Assembly: GCA_904377855.1 (NCBI GenBank)
Contig: CAJFGS010000005.1
Span: 1-64,000, forward strand
Origin: Candidatus Avimonas merdigallinarum
GTDB lineage: Bacteria; Bacillota; Clostridia; Oscillospirales; Acutalibacteraceae
Reading direction: 5' to 3'
DNA: 64,000 bases
In this document: positions 15,599 to 25,077 of the stretch, in pieces
How positions within the stretch are numbered: the first letter of the stretch is position 1
Layout: each line of letters begins with the position of its first letter
Position numbers and translations under genes: made by a program
Notes under the pieces: generated by a model
What the model saw: only the letters and a program-made list of their open reading frames with translations
What the model was told of the DNA's origin: nothing
Database searches by the model: none

Positions 15599-15951
15599 GA
15601 GGCTTTCCCGTCCTTCGGACGGATAACGCCCAGCGCTTTCAGCTGGTCTTCCATAATCCGCTGGATCCGCGTGCTTTTGCATTCGCCTGTCCGGTGCCGC
15701 GCCACAAACACCAGATCCCATCCCCCCGCAATCTGGGGGAGGAGGGCGCGGTACGCCTCCCGGATCACCCGGCGGCAGCGGTTCCGCCGGACGGCGCAGC
15801 CCACTTTTTTCCCGGTCGTAATCCCCATGCGGGGATGGCCCGTCCGGTTTTTCCGCGCATAAGTCACCAGCACGGGATGCACCTGCGATTTACCGCGGTG
15901 ATACAGCGCGCGGAAATCCCCGTTGCGGTTCAATACGGCAAAACGCGCCAT
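15595..15951 (-). CDS. rnpA: Ribonuclease P protein component
   Basis: Protein subunit of RNase P, which trims tRNA 5' leaders together with the catalytic RNA. The 118 residues show the family fold. [15 protein letters not shown] is the N-terminal substrate cleft, [20 protein letters not shown] and [10 protein letters not shown] hold the RNR motif, and [15 protein letters not shown] follows. It lies between rpmH and yidD in the conserved order. A terminator-like hairpin between rpmH and this gene probably lowers its expression relative to L34. Confidence 0.96.
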   Translation of the reverse strand: MARFAVLNRNGDFRALYHRGKSQVHPVLVTYARKNRTGHPRMGITTGKKVGCAVRRNRCRRVIREAYRALLPQIAGGWDLVFVARHRTGECKSTRIQRIMEDQLKALGVIRPKDGKAS

Positions 15952-16033
15952 AAGACACCCCGTTTCCCTTCCGCGTTTCGGACGCGCCCGGCCCCCGCCG
16001 CATCCCCGGCGCGGAGCCTCCGGCGCCGCCTAT

Positions 16034-16057
16034 TAAAAAAAGCCACACTAAGGTGGC
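16034..16057 (-). terminator. Attenuator-like terminator between rpmH and rnpA
   Basis: Minus strand GCCAC and GTGGC (16042-16046 and 16053-16057) flank a 6-base loop and are followed by seven T. It begins a few bases after the rpmH stop and would end most transcripts there, leaving readthrough for rnpA-yidD-yidC-jag. Confidence 0.7.
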
Positions 16058-16062
16058 CTTTC

Positions 16063-16197
16063 TTAATAGGTGAGACGCTTTCTTCCTTTCGCCCGTCTGC
16101 GAGCAAGCACCTTACGGCCGTTGGCGGTTGCCATTCTCTTCCGGAAACCATGTTCCATTTTCCGATGCCGTTTCTTGGGCTGGTAGGTACGAAGCAT
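16063..16197 (-). CDS. rpmH: Large ribosomal subunit protein bL34
   Basis: 44 residues, beginning [18 protein letters not shown] and ending with [17 protein letters not shown], the full length and sequence pattern of L34. The start at 16197 has an AGGAGG-type site (GGAGGATGACGGC before ATG). It is the first gene of the leftward operon and is read from the promoter at 16366-16395, divergently from dnaA. Confidence 0.97.
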   Translation of the reverse strand: MLRTYQPKKRHRKMEHGFRKRMATANGRKVLARRRAKGRKRLTY

Positions 16198-16365
16198 GCC
16201 GTCATCCTCCTTTCGGACAGCCGGTTGCCGGCTGCTGCCTTCGGGAATCCCCCTGTGCGCTCCGCTCCCTGGCGGGCGCCGCGGGCATTCTTATCTTTTT
16301 TCAGGCCCGCCCTGCCGCCGCCCGTCCAAAGGGCAGAAAGGCAGCCGGAGCCTTTGCAAGGAATT

Positions 16366-16395
16366 ATTATATACCAATTCCAAAGGGAAAGTCAA
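16366..16395 (-). promoter_or_regulatory. Promoter of the rpmH operon
   Basis: Minus strand TTGACT (16390-16395), 18-bp spacer, TATAAT (16366-16371), about 170 bp before the rpmH start, which leaves a long leader. Confidence 0.75.
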
Positions 16396-16553
16396 CAAAA
16401 ACTTTTGCCCCTGCCTGCGCGTTCCTGCCCGCCCGGGGCATCCCGTCCGGCGGCGTTCAAAAAATCCCCGCTTTTTTTGCGGGAATGGTATCCGCCGCCG
16501 CAAAGACCCCCAAAATATTGTGGTTTGGAGAAAAATACCGCCATTTTCCTTTG

Positions 16554-16582
16554 TTGAAATACCGCCGAAGTTATGTTACAAT
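16554..16582 (+). promoter_or_regulatory. Promoter of dnaA
   Basis: TTGAAA (16554-16559), 17-bp spacer, TACAAT (16577-16582). The leader to the dnaA start is about 185 nt. No TTATCCACA-type box is seen in this intergenic region, unlike Bacillus, where boxes precede dnaA. An AAAAAATCCCCGC/GCGGG hairpin with a T7 loop lies upstream at 16465-16490. Confidence 0.75.
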
Positions 16583-16773
16583 ATACTGTAAGCCATTATA
16601 AGGGCTTTTGCGCCTGAAATGAGGGGGGTTCCGGATCCGGCTTTTTCCCCCTCGGACGGGCGGCAGCCTTAAAATGCCCGCTTTCCGGGCAAATATACGG
16701 GGGACGGGGCCTTCCTTTCCGGTTTGCCTCCGCCCGCCCCGCCTATCAAAAGCGTTAAGGAGTTTTGGAAAGC

Positions 16774-18117
16774 ATGGAAACCATCAAGGAAGTCTGGTCC
16801 GGCATCCTGGAATACCTGCATAACCGGGAAGACATCAGCGAAGTCGCCTACAATGTCTGGATCCGCTGCATCGAGCCGGTGTCGATTGAGGACGGGGAGG
16901 TCGTGGTTTTCGTCCACACGAATTTCCAGAAGAAAATCGTGGGCGAAACCTATACGGAAAAGCTAATCGACGCGTTCCAGCAGGTGCTCGGCATCCCGCT
17001 GGGGCTGAAAATCGTTTCCGGGGAGGAGACGGCGGCGCAGGATCCCCCCCCGCTTGCCGAGCCTTCCCCCGAACCGGGCAACCTTTTCGGGCAGAAAAGC
17101 TCCGACTATGAGTATTCCTTTGAGAATTTCATCGTCGGCTCTTCCAACAAGTTTGCCCACGCCGCCTCCCAGGCGGTGGCGAGCAAGCCGGCCGGCTATT
17201 ACAACCCCCTGTTCATCTACGGCGGGTCGGGGCTGGGCAAAACCCACCTCCTGTGCGCCATCTGCAACGAAATCCGGAAAAACACGCCCTCGGCCAAAAT
17301 CATCTACACCAAGGGCGAATATATCGCAAACGAGCTGATTGAGGCGATCGGGTCGGGCACCACGCCCGAATTCCGGGCCAAATACCGCCAGGTGGACGTC
17401 CTGCTGGTGGACGATATCCAGTTCATCGCCGGCAAAATCTCCACCCAGGAGGAATTCTTCCATACCTTCGACGCGCTGTACCAGGCGAACAAGCAGATTG
17501 TCCTGACCTCCGACCGGCCGCCCAAGGAAATTGCCACGCTGGAGGAGCGGCTCCGCCAGCGCTTTGAGATGGGGCTGCTCGCCGACATCCAGCCGCCGGA
17601 TCTCGAGACGCGGATCGCGATTATCAAGCGCAAGGCCCAGCTGCTGGATCTCGCCATTAGCGACAATGTGGCGGAATACATCGCCAACCAGCTGAAAAAC
17701 AACGTCCGCCAGCTGGAAGGCGCGGTCAAGCGGATGCGCGCCCAGTACCTCCTGGGCGGGGAGCCGCCCTCCATCATCACCGCGCAGAACGCGATCCGGG
17801 ATATCCGCAACGATTCCCAGCCCGTCCCGATTACGGTGGAGCGGATTATCACCGAGGTGGCCCGCACCATGAACGTCACGCCGGAGGACATCCGTTCCAC
17901 CAAGCGCTCCGCCCCGATTTCCCAGGCCCGGCAGGTGGCGGAATACGTGGTGAGGGATATCACCGGGCTGCCGATGAAATCGATCGGGGAGGAATTCGGC
18001 ACCCGCGACCATTCCACCATCGTTTACGCCATCCAGAAGGTGGAGGCGCGCATGACCAAGGATCCCTCCTTCAAGGGAATGGTAATGGACATCATCAAAA
18101 ACATCAGCGAAAAATAA
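16774..18117 (+). CDS. dnaA: Chromosomal replication initiator protein DnaA
   Basis: ATP-dependent initiator that binds boxes at oriC and opens the duplex. Domain I is about residues 1-85 and a Pro/Glu-rich linker (domain II) about 90-110. The AAA+ domain III carries GGSGLGKTHLL (Walker A, about residue 151), LLVDDIQFIAGK (Walker B) and the sensor II region. Domain IV ends with EFGTRDHSTIVYAIQKV, the box-recognition signature. 447 residues is usual. The ATG at 16774 has AAGGAG 11 bases upstream; a TTG at 16765 in the same frame is only two bases from it and less likely. It heads the rightward replication cluster. Confidence 0.97.
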   Translation: METIKEVWSGILEYLHNREDISEVAYNVWIRCIEPVSIEDGEVVVFVHTNFQKKIVGETYTEKLIDAFQQVLGIPLGLKIVSGEETAAQDPPPLAEPSPEPGNLFGQKSSDYEYSFENFIVGSSNKFAHAASQAVASKPAGYYNPLFIYGGSGLGKTHLLCAICNEIRKNTPSAKIIYTKGEYIANELIEAIGSGTTPEFRAKYRQVDVLLVDDIQFIAGKISTQEEFFHTFDALYQANKQIVLTSDRPPKEIATLEERLRQRFEMGLLADIQPPDLETRIAIIKRKAQLLDLAISDNVAEYIANQLKNNVRQLEGAVKRMRAQYLLGGEPPSIITAQNAIRDIRNDSQPVPITVERIITEVARTMNVTPEDIRSTKRSAPISQARQVAEYVVRDITGLPMKSIGEEFGTRDHSTIVYAIQKVEARMTKDPSFKGMVMDIIKNISEK

Positions 18118-18119
18118 GC

Positions 18120-18690
18120 CGCGCCCCTTCCTGGCGGTGTCCCGCTTATTATATATACATATATATTATATATTACTATACATTACGGTGAACCCGCGCT
18201 GGGAACCGGCCGCTTCCTTTTTTGACGTTTCCCTGGCTTTTTCCCGGCGGGCGGAGGGGCTTTCCCTCCTTCTTCCCATTTTCCACGGCGCGGTGGAAAA
18301 ACCGGGCGAAGCCGAGGGCGGCGTATCCTTCCACCGGTTTTCCTCCCCTTTCCACCGGTTTTCCCGTCCTTTTCCCTCACATGTCCACTTCCGGGGGTGG
18401 AGAACCCGTTTCTGCCTTCCCTCCCGGGCGGGCGCAAAACCGCCCTTTTTCCACGGAAAATTCCCCCGTCCCGCGGCACATTTCCACTGCGCGGGGGATA
18501 AAAAAACCGCGCTTCCACTTTTCCCCTTTTTCCGCCACCGGGTTTCCACTGCGCGCGGAATACGGAAAATCCTGCGGCCAGGCCAAAAACGGTGGTTTTC
18601 CACGATTTCCACCGGCCCTACTACGGACTACGATAAAGAAAGATCGGTTATTCTTTTCTTCCTCCCTTTTCGACAGCATCCCGCTTTCCC
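18120..18690. other. oriC: Probable replication origin oriC
   Basis: The dnaA-dnaN gap of 636 bp contains an AT-only-rich tract (18146-18186, TATATATACATATATATTA-like), a good unwinding element. About a dozen TTTCCAC or TTTTCCAC motifs in both orientations follow over 18279-18612, for example 18279-18286, 18293-18300 (inverted), 18447-18454 and 18596-18603. TTTCCACTGCGCG occurs twice (18481, 18543). They resemble the DnaA box TTATCCACA with changes at position 3 and at the last base. No gene is present. Position and box density make this the origin; individual box strength is not known. Confidence 0.8.
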
Positions 18691-18753
18691 CCGCTGTGAA
18701 AAAGGCGGAGGCAAACTTCCATGCCCCACCCTTGTCCAGAAAGGATGTCAGCT

Positions 18754-19854
18754 ATGAATATCCACTGCAGCAAACAGGCCCTGCTTGACGCCGTCAGCAA
18801 TGTCCAGCGGGCGGTCTCGGGAAAATCCACCCTCCCCGCGCTGGAAGGCGTCCTGCTGAAAGCCTCCGGGAACTCCCTCTTCCTTGCCGGCTACGATCTG
18901 GATCTCGGGATCACCACCACGATCGAGGCCGATGTGCGGGAGCCGGGGGAGATCGTCCTTACGGCAAAGCTTTTCGGGGACATCGTCCGCCGCCTGCCGG
19001 AAGAAACCGTCTCCCTGGCTACCGACGAAAAGCTGAATACGACCATCCGCAGCGGCCTGACCGAATTCACCATCATCGGCATTTCCGCCATCGAATACCC
19101 CGAAATCCCGTCGGTGAACGACGGGGTGGGCTTCACCGTCCCACAAAACACCCTCAAAAGCATGATCCGGCAGACCCTGTTCGCCGTCGCCCAGACCGAT
19201 AACCGGCCGGTCCACACCGGCACCCAGTTCGAGATGGAGGGGGATACCCTCCGTCTGGTGTCGGTGGACGGATCCCGATTGGCCATGCGGTGTGAGGCGC
19301 TGCCGGCGAAGGAAAGCATGAACTTCGTGGTGCCGGGCAAAACCCTCGGCGAGGTGCTCAAGCTCCTTTCGGACGAGGACACCCCGATGTCCATGGCGGT
19401 GGGGCGCCGGCACATCGTGCTGGAAATCGGCGGGTATGCGGTGATTTCCCGGCTTTTGGACGGGGAATTCCTCCCCTACCGGAAAGCGATCCCCCAGACC
19501 ATCACCACCACCATCAAGGTCCGCACCCGGGATCTCATCGACGCGGTGGAACGCGCCTCCCTGGTCATCAACGACCGGATCAAGTCCCCCCTCCTGTGCG
19601 AGTTCAAAGACGGGAAAATCAAGGTTTCCTGCACCACCCCGCTGGGGAGCGCCAGCGACGTCATCCACGCGTCGATTGAAGGGAACGACGAGGAAATGGG
19701 CTTCAACAGCCGGTTCCTGCTGGAAGCGCTGAAAAATACCGAGACCGACGAAGTGCGGATTGAGCTGGGGGGGCCCCTCTCCCCCATGAAGATCCTGCCG
19801 GCCAGCGGTGAAAGCTTCCTCTTCCTCGTCCTCCCGGTGAGGCTGAAGCGATGA
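18754..19854 (+). CDS. dnaN: DNA polymerase III beta subunit (sliding clamp)
   Basis: Ring-shaped processivity clamp for replication and repair polymerases. The 366-residue protein has the three repeated clamp domains: MNIHCSKQALLDAVSNVQRA at the start, SKTLPALEG-type GKSTLPALEGVLLKA, VSVDGSRLAMR in domain II and the C-terminal SGESFLFLVLPVRL, the partner-binding end. The start at 18754 has GAAAGGA upstream; an ATG 33 bases earlier in frame gives an unlikely Pro/Cys head. The stop overlaps the start of yaaA by four bases. Confidence 0.97.
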   Translation: MNIHCSKQALLDAVSNVQRAVSGKSTLPALEGVLLKASGNSLFLAGYDLDLGITTTIEADVREPGEIVLTAKLFGDIVRRLPEETVSLATDEKLNTTIRSGLTEFTIIGISAIEYPEIPSVNDGVGFTVPQNTLKSMIRQTLFAVAQTDNRPVHTGTQFEMEGDTLRLVSVDGSRLAMRCEALPAKESMNFVVPGKTLGEVLKLLSDEDTPMSMAVGRRHIVLEIGGYAVISRLLDGEFLPYRKAIPQTITTTIKVRTRDLIDAVERASLVINDRIKSPLLCEFKDGKIKVSCTTPLGSASDVIHASIEGNDEEMGFNSRFLLEALKNTETDEVRIELGGPLSPMKILPASGESFLFLVLPVRLKR

Positions 19855-20084
19855 GAGAAGTAACGCGCGGGATCTCCACCGACTTTATCCGGCTGGACGC
19901 GTTTTTGAAGCTGGCCGGCGCGGTCCCCACAGGCGGGCAGGCCAAGGCCTGCATCCAGGAGGGGATGGTACTGGTCAACGGTGAGCCTTGTTTGCAGCGG
20001 GGGAAGAAGCTCCGGCCGGGGGATACCGTCCGGCTGGAGGGCGGGGACGCGCTGTATACGGTGGGCCGGGCCGCGGCCGAATAG
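19851..20084 (+). CDS. yaaA: S4-domain RNA-binding protein YaaA/RlbA type
   Basis: 77-residue S4-like protein found between dnaN and recF in most Firmicutes. The motif FIRLDAFLKLAGAVPTGGQA, KACIQEGMVLVNGEPCLQRG and KLRPGDTVRLEG are typical of S4 domains. It probably binds structured RNA, perhaps on the ribosome. ATGA overlap with dnaN implies coupled translation. Confidence 0.9.
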   Translation: MREVTRGISTDFIRLDAFLKLAGAVPTGGQAKACIQEGMVLVNGEPCLQRGKKLRPGDTVRLEGGDALYTVGRAAAE

Positions 20085-20108
20085 GGCCTGGAAAGGCGGT
20101 GTCGCGGG

Positions 20109-21218
20109 ATGCTGGTAAGCCGGCTTTCCTTTGAAAATTTCCGAAACCTGGCGGCGGGGACGATTGAGCCTGTCCCGGGGGTCAATATAGTATATGGCAG
20201 CAACGCCCAGGGAAAGACCAATCTTTTGGAAGCTTTTTGGTTTTTTACCGGCGGGCGGAGCTTCCGGGGGGCGAAGGACGCGGAAACCGTGGCCTTCGGC
20301 GCGCAGCAGGCCGCGCTGCGCATGGAATTCACCGCGGCCGACCGGGAGCAGGAGGCCGAAATCACCATTGCCCGCCGGCGCCGGGCGGTGCTCAACGGGG
20401 TGCCCCAGCCGTCGGCGGCCCAGCTGGCCGGCCGGTTCTGCGCGGTGGTGTTCTCCCCGGCCCACCTCTCCCTTATCAAGGACGGGCCGGAGGGGCGGCG
20501 CCGCTTTCTGGACGCGGCGTACTGCCAGCTGAAGCCGGGGTATATCCGGATCCTGGCCGAGTTCCAGCGGACCCTCGCCCAGCGCAACGCCCTGCTCAAG
20601 GATCTGCGGGCGGGCTTTGGGGACAGGCGGCAGCTGGACGTCTGGGATGAGAGGCTGGCGCATGCCGGCGCGCAGGTGTTTGCCGCCCGCACCGCCTACA
20701 TCCGGCGGCTGACCGGCCCGGCGAAGGAGATTTACGCCGGCCTGTCCGGGGGGAGGGAGGATTTCTCCCTGCGGTATGAATCGGCGGCCGGGAAAGAGGG
20801 GGCTTCCCCCGCGCAGGCGGCGGAGCGGCTGTATGAGCGGCTGCAAAGCGGCCACGCGGCCGACGAAGCGGCCGGTTTTACGACCGCCGGCCCCCACCGG
20901 GACGATCTGCTGGTGGACGTCAGCGGGCTGTCGGCCCGCACCTACGCGTCCCAGGGGCAGCAGCGCTCCGCCGTGCTCGCGCTCAAGCTGGCGGAGGCGT
21001 CGGTCCTCCGGGAGGTGACGGGGGAGCAGCCGGTGGCCCTGCTGGACGACGTCATGAGCGAACTGGATATCTCCCGGCAGGATTACATCCTCAACCACAT
21101 CCACGGCTGGCAGGTGTTCCTGACCTGTTGCGATCCCAGCGCGGTCCTGCGGCTGTCCGCGGGGCGGGCCTTCCATGTGGAGGCGGGGCGGATACGGCAG
21201 GAAACCGTTTCGGGATAA
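20109..21218 (+). CDS. recF: DNA replication and repair protein RecF
   Basis: SMC-like ATPase that helps load RecA at gaps and stalled forks. The 369 residues include Walker A (YGSNAQGKTNLLEAFWFF, about residue 33), the ABC-type signature YASQGQQRSAVLALKLAE near 282 and Walker B PVALLDDVMSELD near 310. The N-terminus VSRLSFENFRNL is standard. Gene order dnaN-yaaA-recF-remB-gyrB is conserved. Confidence 0.96.
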   Translation: MLVSRLSFENFRNLAAGTIEPVPGVNIVYGSNAQGKTNLLEAFWFFTGGRSFRGAKDAETVAFGAQQAALRMEFTAADREQEAEITIARRRRAVLNGVPQPSAAQLAGRFCAVVFSPAHLSLIKDGPEGRRRFLDAAYCQLKPGYIRILAEFQRTLAQRNALLKDLRAGFGDRRQLDVWDERLAHAGAQVFAARTAYIRRLTGPAKEIYAGLSGGREDFSLRYESAAGKEGASPAQAAERLYERLQSGHAADEAAGFTTAGPHRDDLLVDVSGLSARTYASQGQQRSAVLALKLAEASVLREVTGEQPVALLDDVMSELDISRQDYILNHIHGWQVFLTCCDPSAVLRLSAGRAFHVEAGRIRQETVSG

Positions 21219-21276
21219 GCCGCCCGGATCGGGGCGGCACAGGCGGGAAAAAACGGGCGAAAAGGGAGGAAACGGC

Positions 21277-21564
21277 ATGTACCTTCATCTGGGGCAGGAT
21301 ACGGTGGTCCGATTGGACGAGGTGGTGGGTATCTTCGACATGGACAAATCCACCATTTCCAAGCATTCCCGGCAGTTCCTGGCCGACGCGCAGAAGGGCG
21401 GGCGGATTTTCAACGTATCCGAGGAGTTGCCGAAATCCTATGTGGTCTGCGTGGACAAGGAAGGGACCGAAACGGTGTATATCTCCCAGATTTCCTCCAC
21501 CACGCTGAAAAAGAGGGCCGGCTTTATCGAAGGGATTTCCTACCGGCGGTCGGACGGAAAATAA
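21277..21564 (+). CDS. remB: Extracellular matrix regulator RemB (DUF370)
   Basis: 95-residue protein of the RemA/RemB family, first described in Bacillus as acting on biofilm matrix genes. MYLHLGQDTVVRLDEVVGIF is the family start; TISKHSRQFLADAQK and SYVVCVDKEGTETVYISQIS follow. RemA forms DNA-binding rings; RemB is the version encoded between recF and gyrB. The start at 21277 has AAAGGGAGGA upstream. A longer frame starting inside recF is not needed. Confidence 0.92.
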   Translation: MYLHLGQDTVVRLDEVVGIFDMDKSTISKHSRQFLADAQKGGRIFNVSEELPKSYVVCVDKEGTETVYISQISSTTLKKRAGFIEGISYRRSDGK

Positions 21565-21664
21565 AACGCCGCCGGGCGGGAAACCGGTTTTGCAAAAATT
21601 TTGCAGCAGAAGAACGAGCGTGCACAACGGCGCAAAGAACAGCTTGACAGAAGGATGAGATGAA

Positions 21665-23683
21665 ATGGCGAACGAGCGAGAAAATGAGAAGAAGGAGAAC
21701 ATCGTCAGCCAGCCGGACGCCGGGACGGGCGGACAGGCGGAGGGCGGAGACGGGGAACTGGAAATCACGCCGGTCAACACCCCCTACGATGAAAGCCAGA
21801 TCCAGGTCCTGGAGGGGCTGGAGGCGGTGCGGAAGCGGCCGGGCATGTATATCGGCTCCACCGGCCCGAAAGGGCTGCACCACCTGGTGTACGAAATCGT
21901 CGACAACTCGATCGACGAGGCGCTGGCGGGGTACTGCACCCATATCGACGTGGATATCCTGCCCGGGGACGTGATTTCGGTGCGGGACAACGGCCGCGGC
22001 ATCCCGGTCGGGATGAATGAGAAGCTCGGGATCCCCACCGTGACGGTGGTGCTGACCGTCCTGCACGCCGGCGGCAAGTTCGGCGGCAGCGGCTACAAGG
22101 TGTCCGGCGGCCTGCACGGGGTCGGCTCCTCGGTGGTCAACGCCCTGTCCGAGTGGCTGGAGGTCGAGATCTCCCGGGACGGGAAGGTATACGCCCAGCG
22201 GTTTGAGAGGGGCAACCCGGTCAACGACCTGACCGTCGTGGGCGACGCCGAGCACGACGGGACCCTCATCCGGTTTAAGGCGGATCCCCAAATCTTTACC
22301 GAAACCACCGAATACGAATTCGAGGTCCTTCAGAAGCGGCTGCGGGAGCAGGCCTTCCTGAACGCGGGGCTGACCATCCATCTCAACGACCTGCGGGACG
22401 GGGAGAACCCGGTGCGGGAGGAATACTGCTACAAGGGCGGCATCTCGTCCTTCGTGGAATTCATGAACAGGGCGCGGGGGCATACGGTGCTCCATCCCGA
22501 GGTCATCCATATCGGGATGTCCGACGGGGATTCGATCGCCGAGGTCGCGCTCCAGTATAACGACAGCTACAACGAAAATATCGTTTCGTTTGCCAACAAC
22601 ATCCATACGGTGGACGGCGGCACCCACGAAACCGCGTTCAAAACCGCCATCACCCGCATCTTCAACGACTACGCCCGCAAGCACGGGATGCTCAAGGAGA
22701 GCGATTCCAGCCTGAAGGGGGACGACGTGCGGGAAGGGCTGACCGCGGTCATCAGCGTCAAGCTGAAGGACGCGCAGTTCGAGGGGCAGACCAAGGGGAA
22801 GCTGGGCAACACCTCGATGGGAACCCTGGTCAACACCCTGATGAACGAGAAGCTGGCTCCCTACCTGGAGGAGAACCCCCAGGTTGCCCGCGGGGTGCTG
22901 GAAAAATCCATCAACGCCGCCCGGGTACGGGAAGCGGCGCAGCGGGCCAGGGAGCTGGCCCGGAAGAAGAGCGGCCTCGCCTCCACCCGGATGCCGGAAA
23001 AGCTGGCCGACTGCATCTGGAACGACGCCGAGCGCACCGAACTCTACATCGTCGAGGGCGACTCGGCCGGCGGCTCCGCCATCCAGGGGCGGGACCGCAA
23101 TTTCCAGGCCATCCTCCCGCTGTGGGGCAAGATGCTCAACGTGGAAAAGGCAAGACTGGACAAGGTGTACGGCAACGAGAAGCTGGTGCCGATCGTCATC
23201 GCGCTGGGCTGCGGAATTGGGGACGATTTCGATATCTCCAAGCTGCGGTACGGCAAGGTGATCATCATGGCGGATGCCGATGTGGACGGATCCCACATCC
23301 GCACCCTGCTGCTGACCTTCTTCTTCCGGTACATGCGCCCGCTGGTGGACGAAGGGCACGTTTACATCGCCCAGCCGCCGCTGTTTAAGGTTTCGAAGGG
23401 CAAGCAGGTGCGCTACGCCTTCTCGGATGCGGAAAGGGATCAGTTCATCGCGGAATTCGGCGGGAACGCCGACATCCAGCGGTACAAGGGCCTTGGTGAA
23501 ATGGATCCGGAGCAGCTGTGGGAAACCACGATGGATCCGGCCTTCCGCACCATGCTGAAGGTGGAACTGGACGACGCCGCGGCCGCGGACGAGGCCTTCA
23601 CCATCCTCATGGGGGATAAGGTGGAGCCCCGCCGCGAATTTATTGAGAAAAACGCCAAGTATGTGATGAACCTGGATATCTGA
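21665..23683 (+). CDS. gyrB: DNA gyrase subunit B
   Basis: ATPase subunit of DNA gyrase. The 672 residues comprise a GHKL ATPase domain ([14 protein letters not shown] about residue 80, [22 protein letters not shown] about 155), a transducer domain, the TOPRIM domain with [11 protein letters not shown] and [18 protein letters not shown] (about 460-550), and the C-terminal [16 protein letters not shown] that meets GyrA. A poorly conserved, acidic head of about 40 residues (NEREN to VNTPYDE) precedes the usual start of homology. gyrA lies 4.7 kb downstream instead of next door. Confidence 0.97.
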   Translation: MANERENEKKENIVSQPDAGTGGQAEGGDGELEITPVNTPYDESQIQVLEGLEAVRKRPGMYIGSTGPKGLHHLVYEIVDNSIDEALAGYCTHIDVDILPGDVISVRDNGRGIPVGMNEKLGIPTVTVVLTVLHAGGKFGGSGYKVSGGLHGVGSSVVNALSEWLEVEISRDGKVYAQRFERGNPVNDLTVVGDAEHDGTLIRFKADPQIFTETTEYEFEVLQKRLREQAFLNAGLTIHLNDLRDGENPVREEYCYKGGISSFVEFMNRARGHTVLHPEVIHIGMSDGDSIAEVALQYNDSYNENIVSFANNIHTVDGGTHETAFKTAITRIFNDYARKHGMLKESDSSLKGDDVREGLTAVISVKLKDAQFEGQTKGKLGNTSMGTLVNTLMNEKLAPYLEENPQVARGVLEKSINAARVREAAQRARELARKKSGLASTRMPEKLADCIWNDAERTELYIVEGDSAGGSAIQGRDRNFQAILPLWGKMLNVEKARLDKVYGNEKLVPIVIALGCGIGDDFDISKLRYGKVIIMADADVDGSHIRTLLLTFFFRYMRPLVDEGHVYIAQPPLFKVSKGKQVRYAFSDAERDQFIAEFGGNADIQRYKGLGEMDPEQLWETTMDPAFRTMLKVELDDAAAADEAFTILMGDKVEPRREFIEKNAKYVMNLDI

Positions 23684-23754
23684 TCCGGCGATGCCGGCGG
23701 GCTCCTTCCGCGGGGCTTTCCGGCAGACATCCCCGACAAAGAGCAGGTGACCCG

Positions 23755-24300
23755 ATGGAAGAGATACAGGAACAGGCCCGGCCCCCTCTGCTGACGCTGC
23801 GGATCCGGATGAATGAAGAGGAAATCTACCAGTGCCTGATGCTGGGCACCCGCCGGGCGGGGCCGGCGCGGAATATCGCCGAGTCGGTGATCCTCGGGGT
23901 GATGGCGGTGTACTGCGGGGCCGCCTACCTGCTGGACGGTGCCAGGGAGCCGGTTTCCCTGATGCTGGCCGTCCTGTCCCTCCTGATTATCGCCGCCATC
24001 TGGCTGGTGCCGCCGCTGCGCATGAAGCACGAGGCCCGGCAGATTGCCGCGCAGGGCAACGAGGTTTTCCTTTCCCTGTATGAGGAGGAAGCGGCGTTCG
24101 GGCGGGAAAACCCGCAGTATGTGCCTTATTCCTCCTGCCGGGCCGTGGTGGGCGGGGAGATGCTGGCGCTGGCGATCGGCTATCAGCTGGTGGGGATCCC
24201 CCGCCGGGTGACCGACGAGGAAGGCTGGCGGACGCTGATGGAAAAATTCCAGCCGGAAGAGGGCCGTATTCGGAAAGGCAAAAGGGGGAAGGAAAAATGA
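23755..24300 (+). CDS. YcxB-like membrane protein, paralog 1 of 5
   Basis: The 181-residue protein has two predicted membrane helices near residues 45-60 (ESVILGVMAVYCGAAYLL) and 68-90 (SLMLAVLSLLIIAAIWLV), then a soluble C-terminal beta-rich part. The layout is that of YcxB-like proteins (PF14317 type): an N-terminal EEEIYQ-type motif, two helices, and a last motif that in the family reads IPKR. Here it is degenerate (LVGIPRRVTDEEGW). The stop overlaps the next gene's start (ATGA). It opens the five-gene array between gyrB and gyrA. No activity is known for the family. Confidence 0.65.
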   Translation: MEEIQEQARPPLLTLRIRMNEEEIYQCLMLGTRRAGPARNIAESVILGVMAVYCGAAYLLDGAREPVSLMLAVLSLLIIAAIWLVPPLRMKHEARQIAAQGNEVFLSLYEEEAAFGRENPQYVPYSSCRAVVGGEMLALAIGYQLVGIPRRVTDEEGWRTLMEKFQPEEGRIRKGKRGKEK

Positions 24301-24863
24301 ATTCCGAAAAGGAACCCAAGGCGAGCTTCCCCCTGTCGGTGACCAGGGAGGAATACCGCACCGCCTGCCTTCTGGCCGCCAGGAGCCAGGGATCCCTGCG
24401 TTTCCTGCCGGTGCTGGGGATTGCGGCGGCCGTTTTGCTGGCGCTGGGGCTTTTGCTGATGGATTGGGACCGCCTTGCCTTTTCCACGGCCCTGGTGCCG
24501 CTTTTCCTCTGCCTTTGCTGCCCGGCGCTGCTGGCGTATATCCTGGTGCTGGAACCGCGGCGGCTGCTCAAAAAGGCGGACGAGGATTATTTGACCTATC
24601 AGATCCTGATGAAGGACGCGGTGCTGAGCTTTTATCCGGATTACGCCGTGACCAAAACGCCGGAGCTGACGCTGCGGGATCAGTATGCGCTGATGAAATG
24701 CTGCCTGGAAACGCCGGACCTCTTCGTTTTCCTCAAGGAGTCCGAACGGCTGCTGATCCTCCCCAAGCGCTGCCTGCCGCCCGAGCGGAAGGAGGAACTG
24801 CAGGATTTCCTGCGGCTCACCTTTACCCGCCGCCGTCGGGTGATGCGCAACTGGATTTTCTGA
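24297..24863 (+). CDS. YcxB-like membrane protein, paralog 2 of 5
   Basis: 188 residues. The start region PLSVTREEYRTACLLAAR is the first family motif. Two membrane helices (FLPVLGIAAAVLLALGLLL and ALVPLFLCLCCPALLAYIL) lie at about 38-90. The soluble tail ends with the clear family motif FVFLKESERLLILPKRCLPP followed by a helix. It is translationally coupled to paralog 1 by a four-base overlap. Sequence identity among the paralogs is low apart from these motifs. Confidence 0.75.
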   Translation: MNSEKEPKASFPLSVTREEYRTACLLAARSQGSLRFLPVLGIAAAVLLALGLLLMDWDRLAFSTALVPLFLCLCCPALLAYILVLEPRRLLKKADEDYLTYQILMKDAVLSFYPDYAVTKTPELTLRDQYALMKCCLETPDLFVFLKESERLLILPKRCLPPERKEELQDFLRLTFTRRRRVMRNWIF

Positions 24864-24974
24864 CCGGCCGGCCTCCCTGCGGGGGCGTGCTTTCCCCCGG
24901 CGGTTGCCGGAGGGCGGGCGCCGGCCGCCCGGATGCTGCCGCATGGCTCCTTATGCCGCTTCCGCTTGCTTCAG

Positions 24975-25001
24975 GGGGAACCCGCGATCGCGGTTCCCTT
25001 T
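24975..25001 (+). terminator. Terminator between paralogs 2 and 3
   Basis: GGGAACCCGCGATCGCGGTTCCC folds on itself (24975-24997) and is followed by TTTT. It separates the coupled pair of paralogs from the rest. Confidence 0.6.
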
Positions 25002-25077
25002 TCAAAAGGAGTCGCCGGAGGAAGGGCGGAACATGGATGGGGCATAGATAGAGCGTGGATAAAGAAGGAGAATCGCC

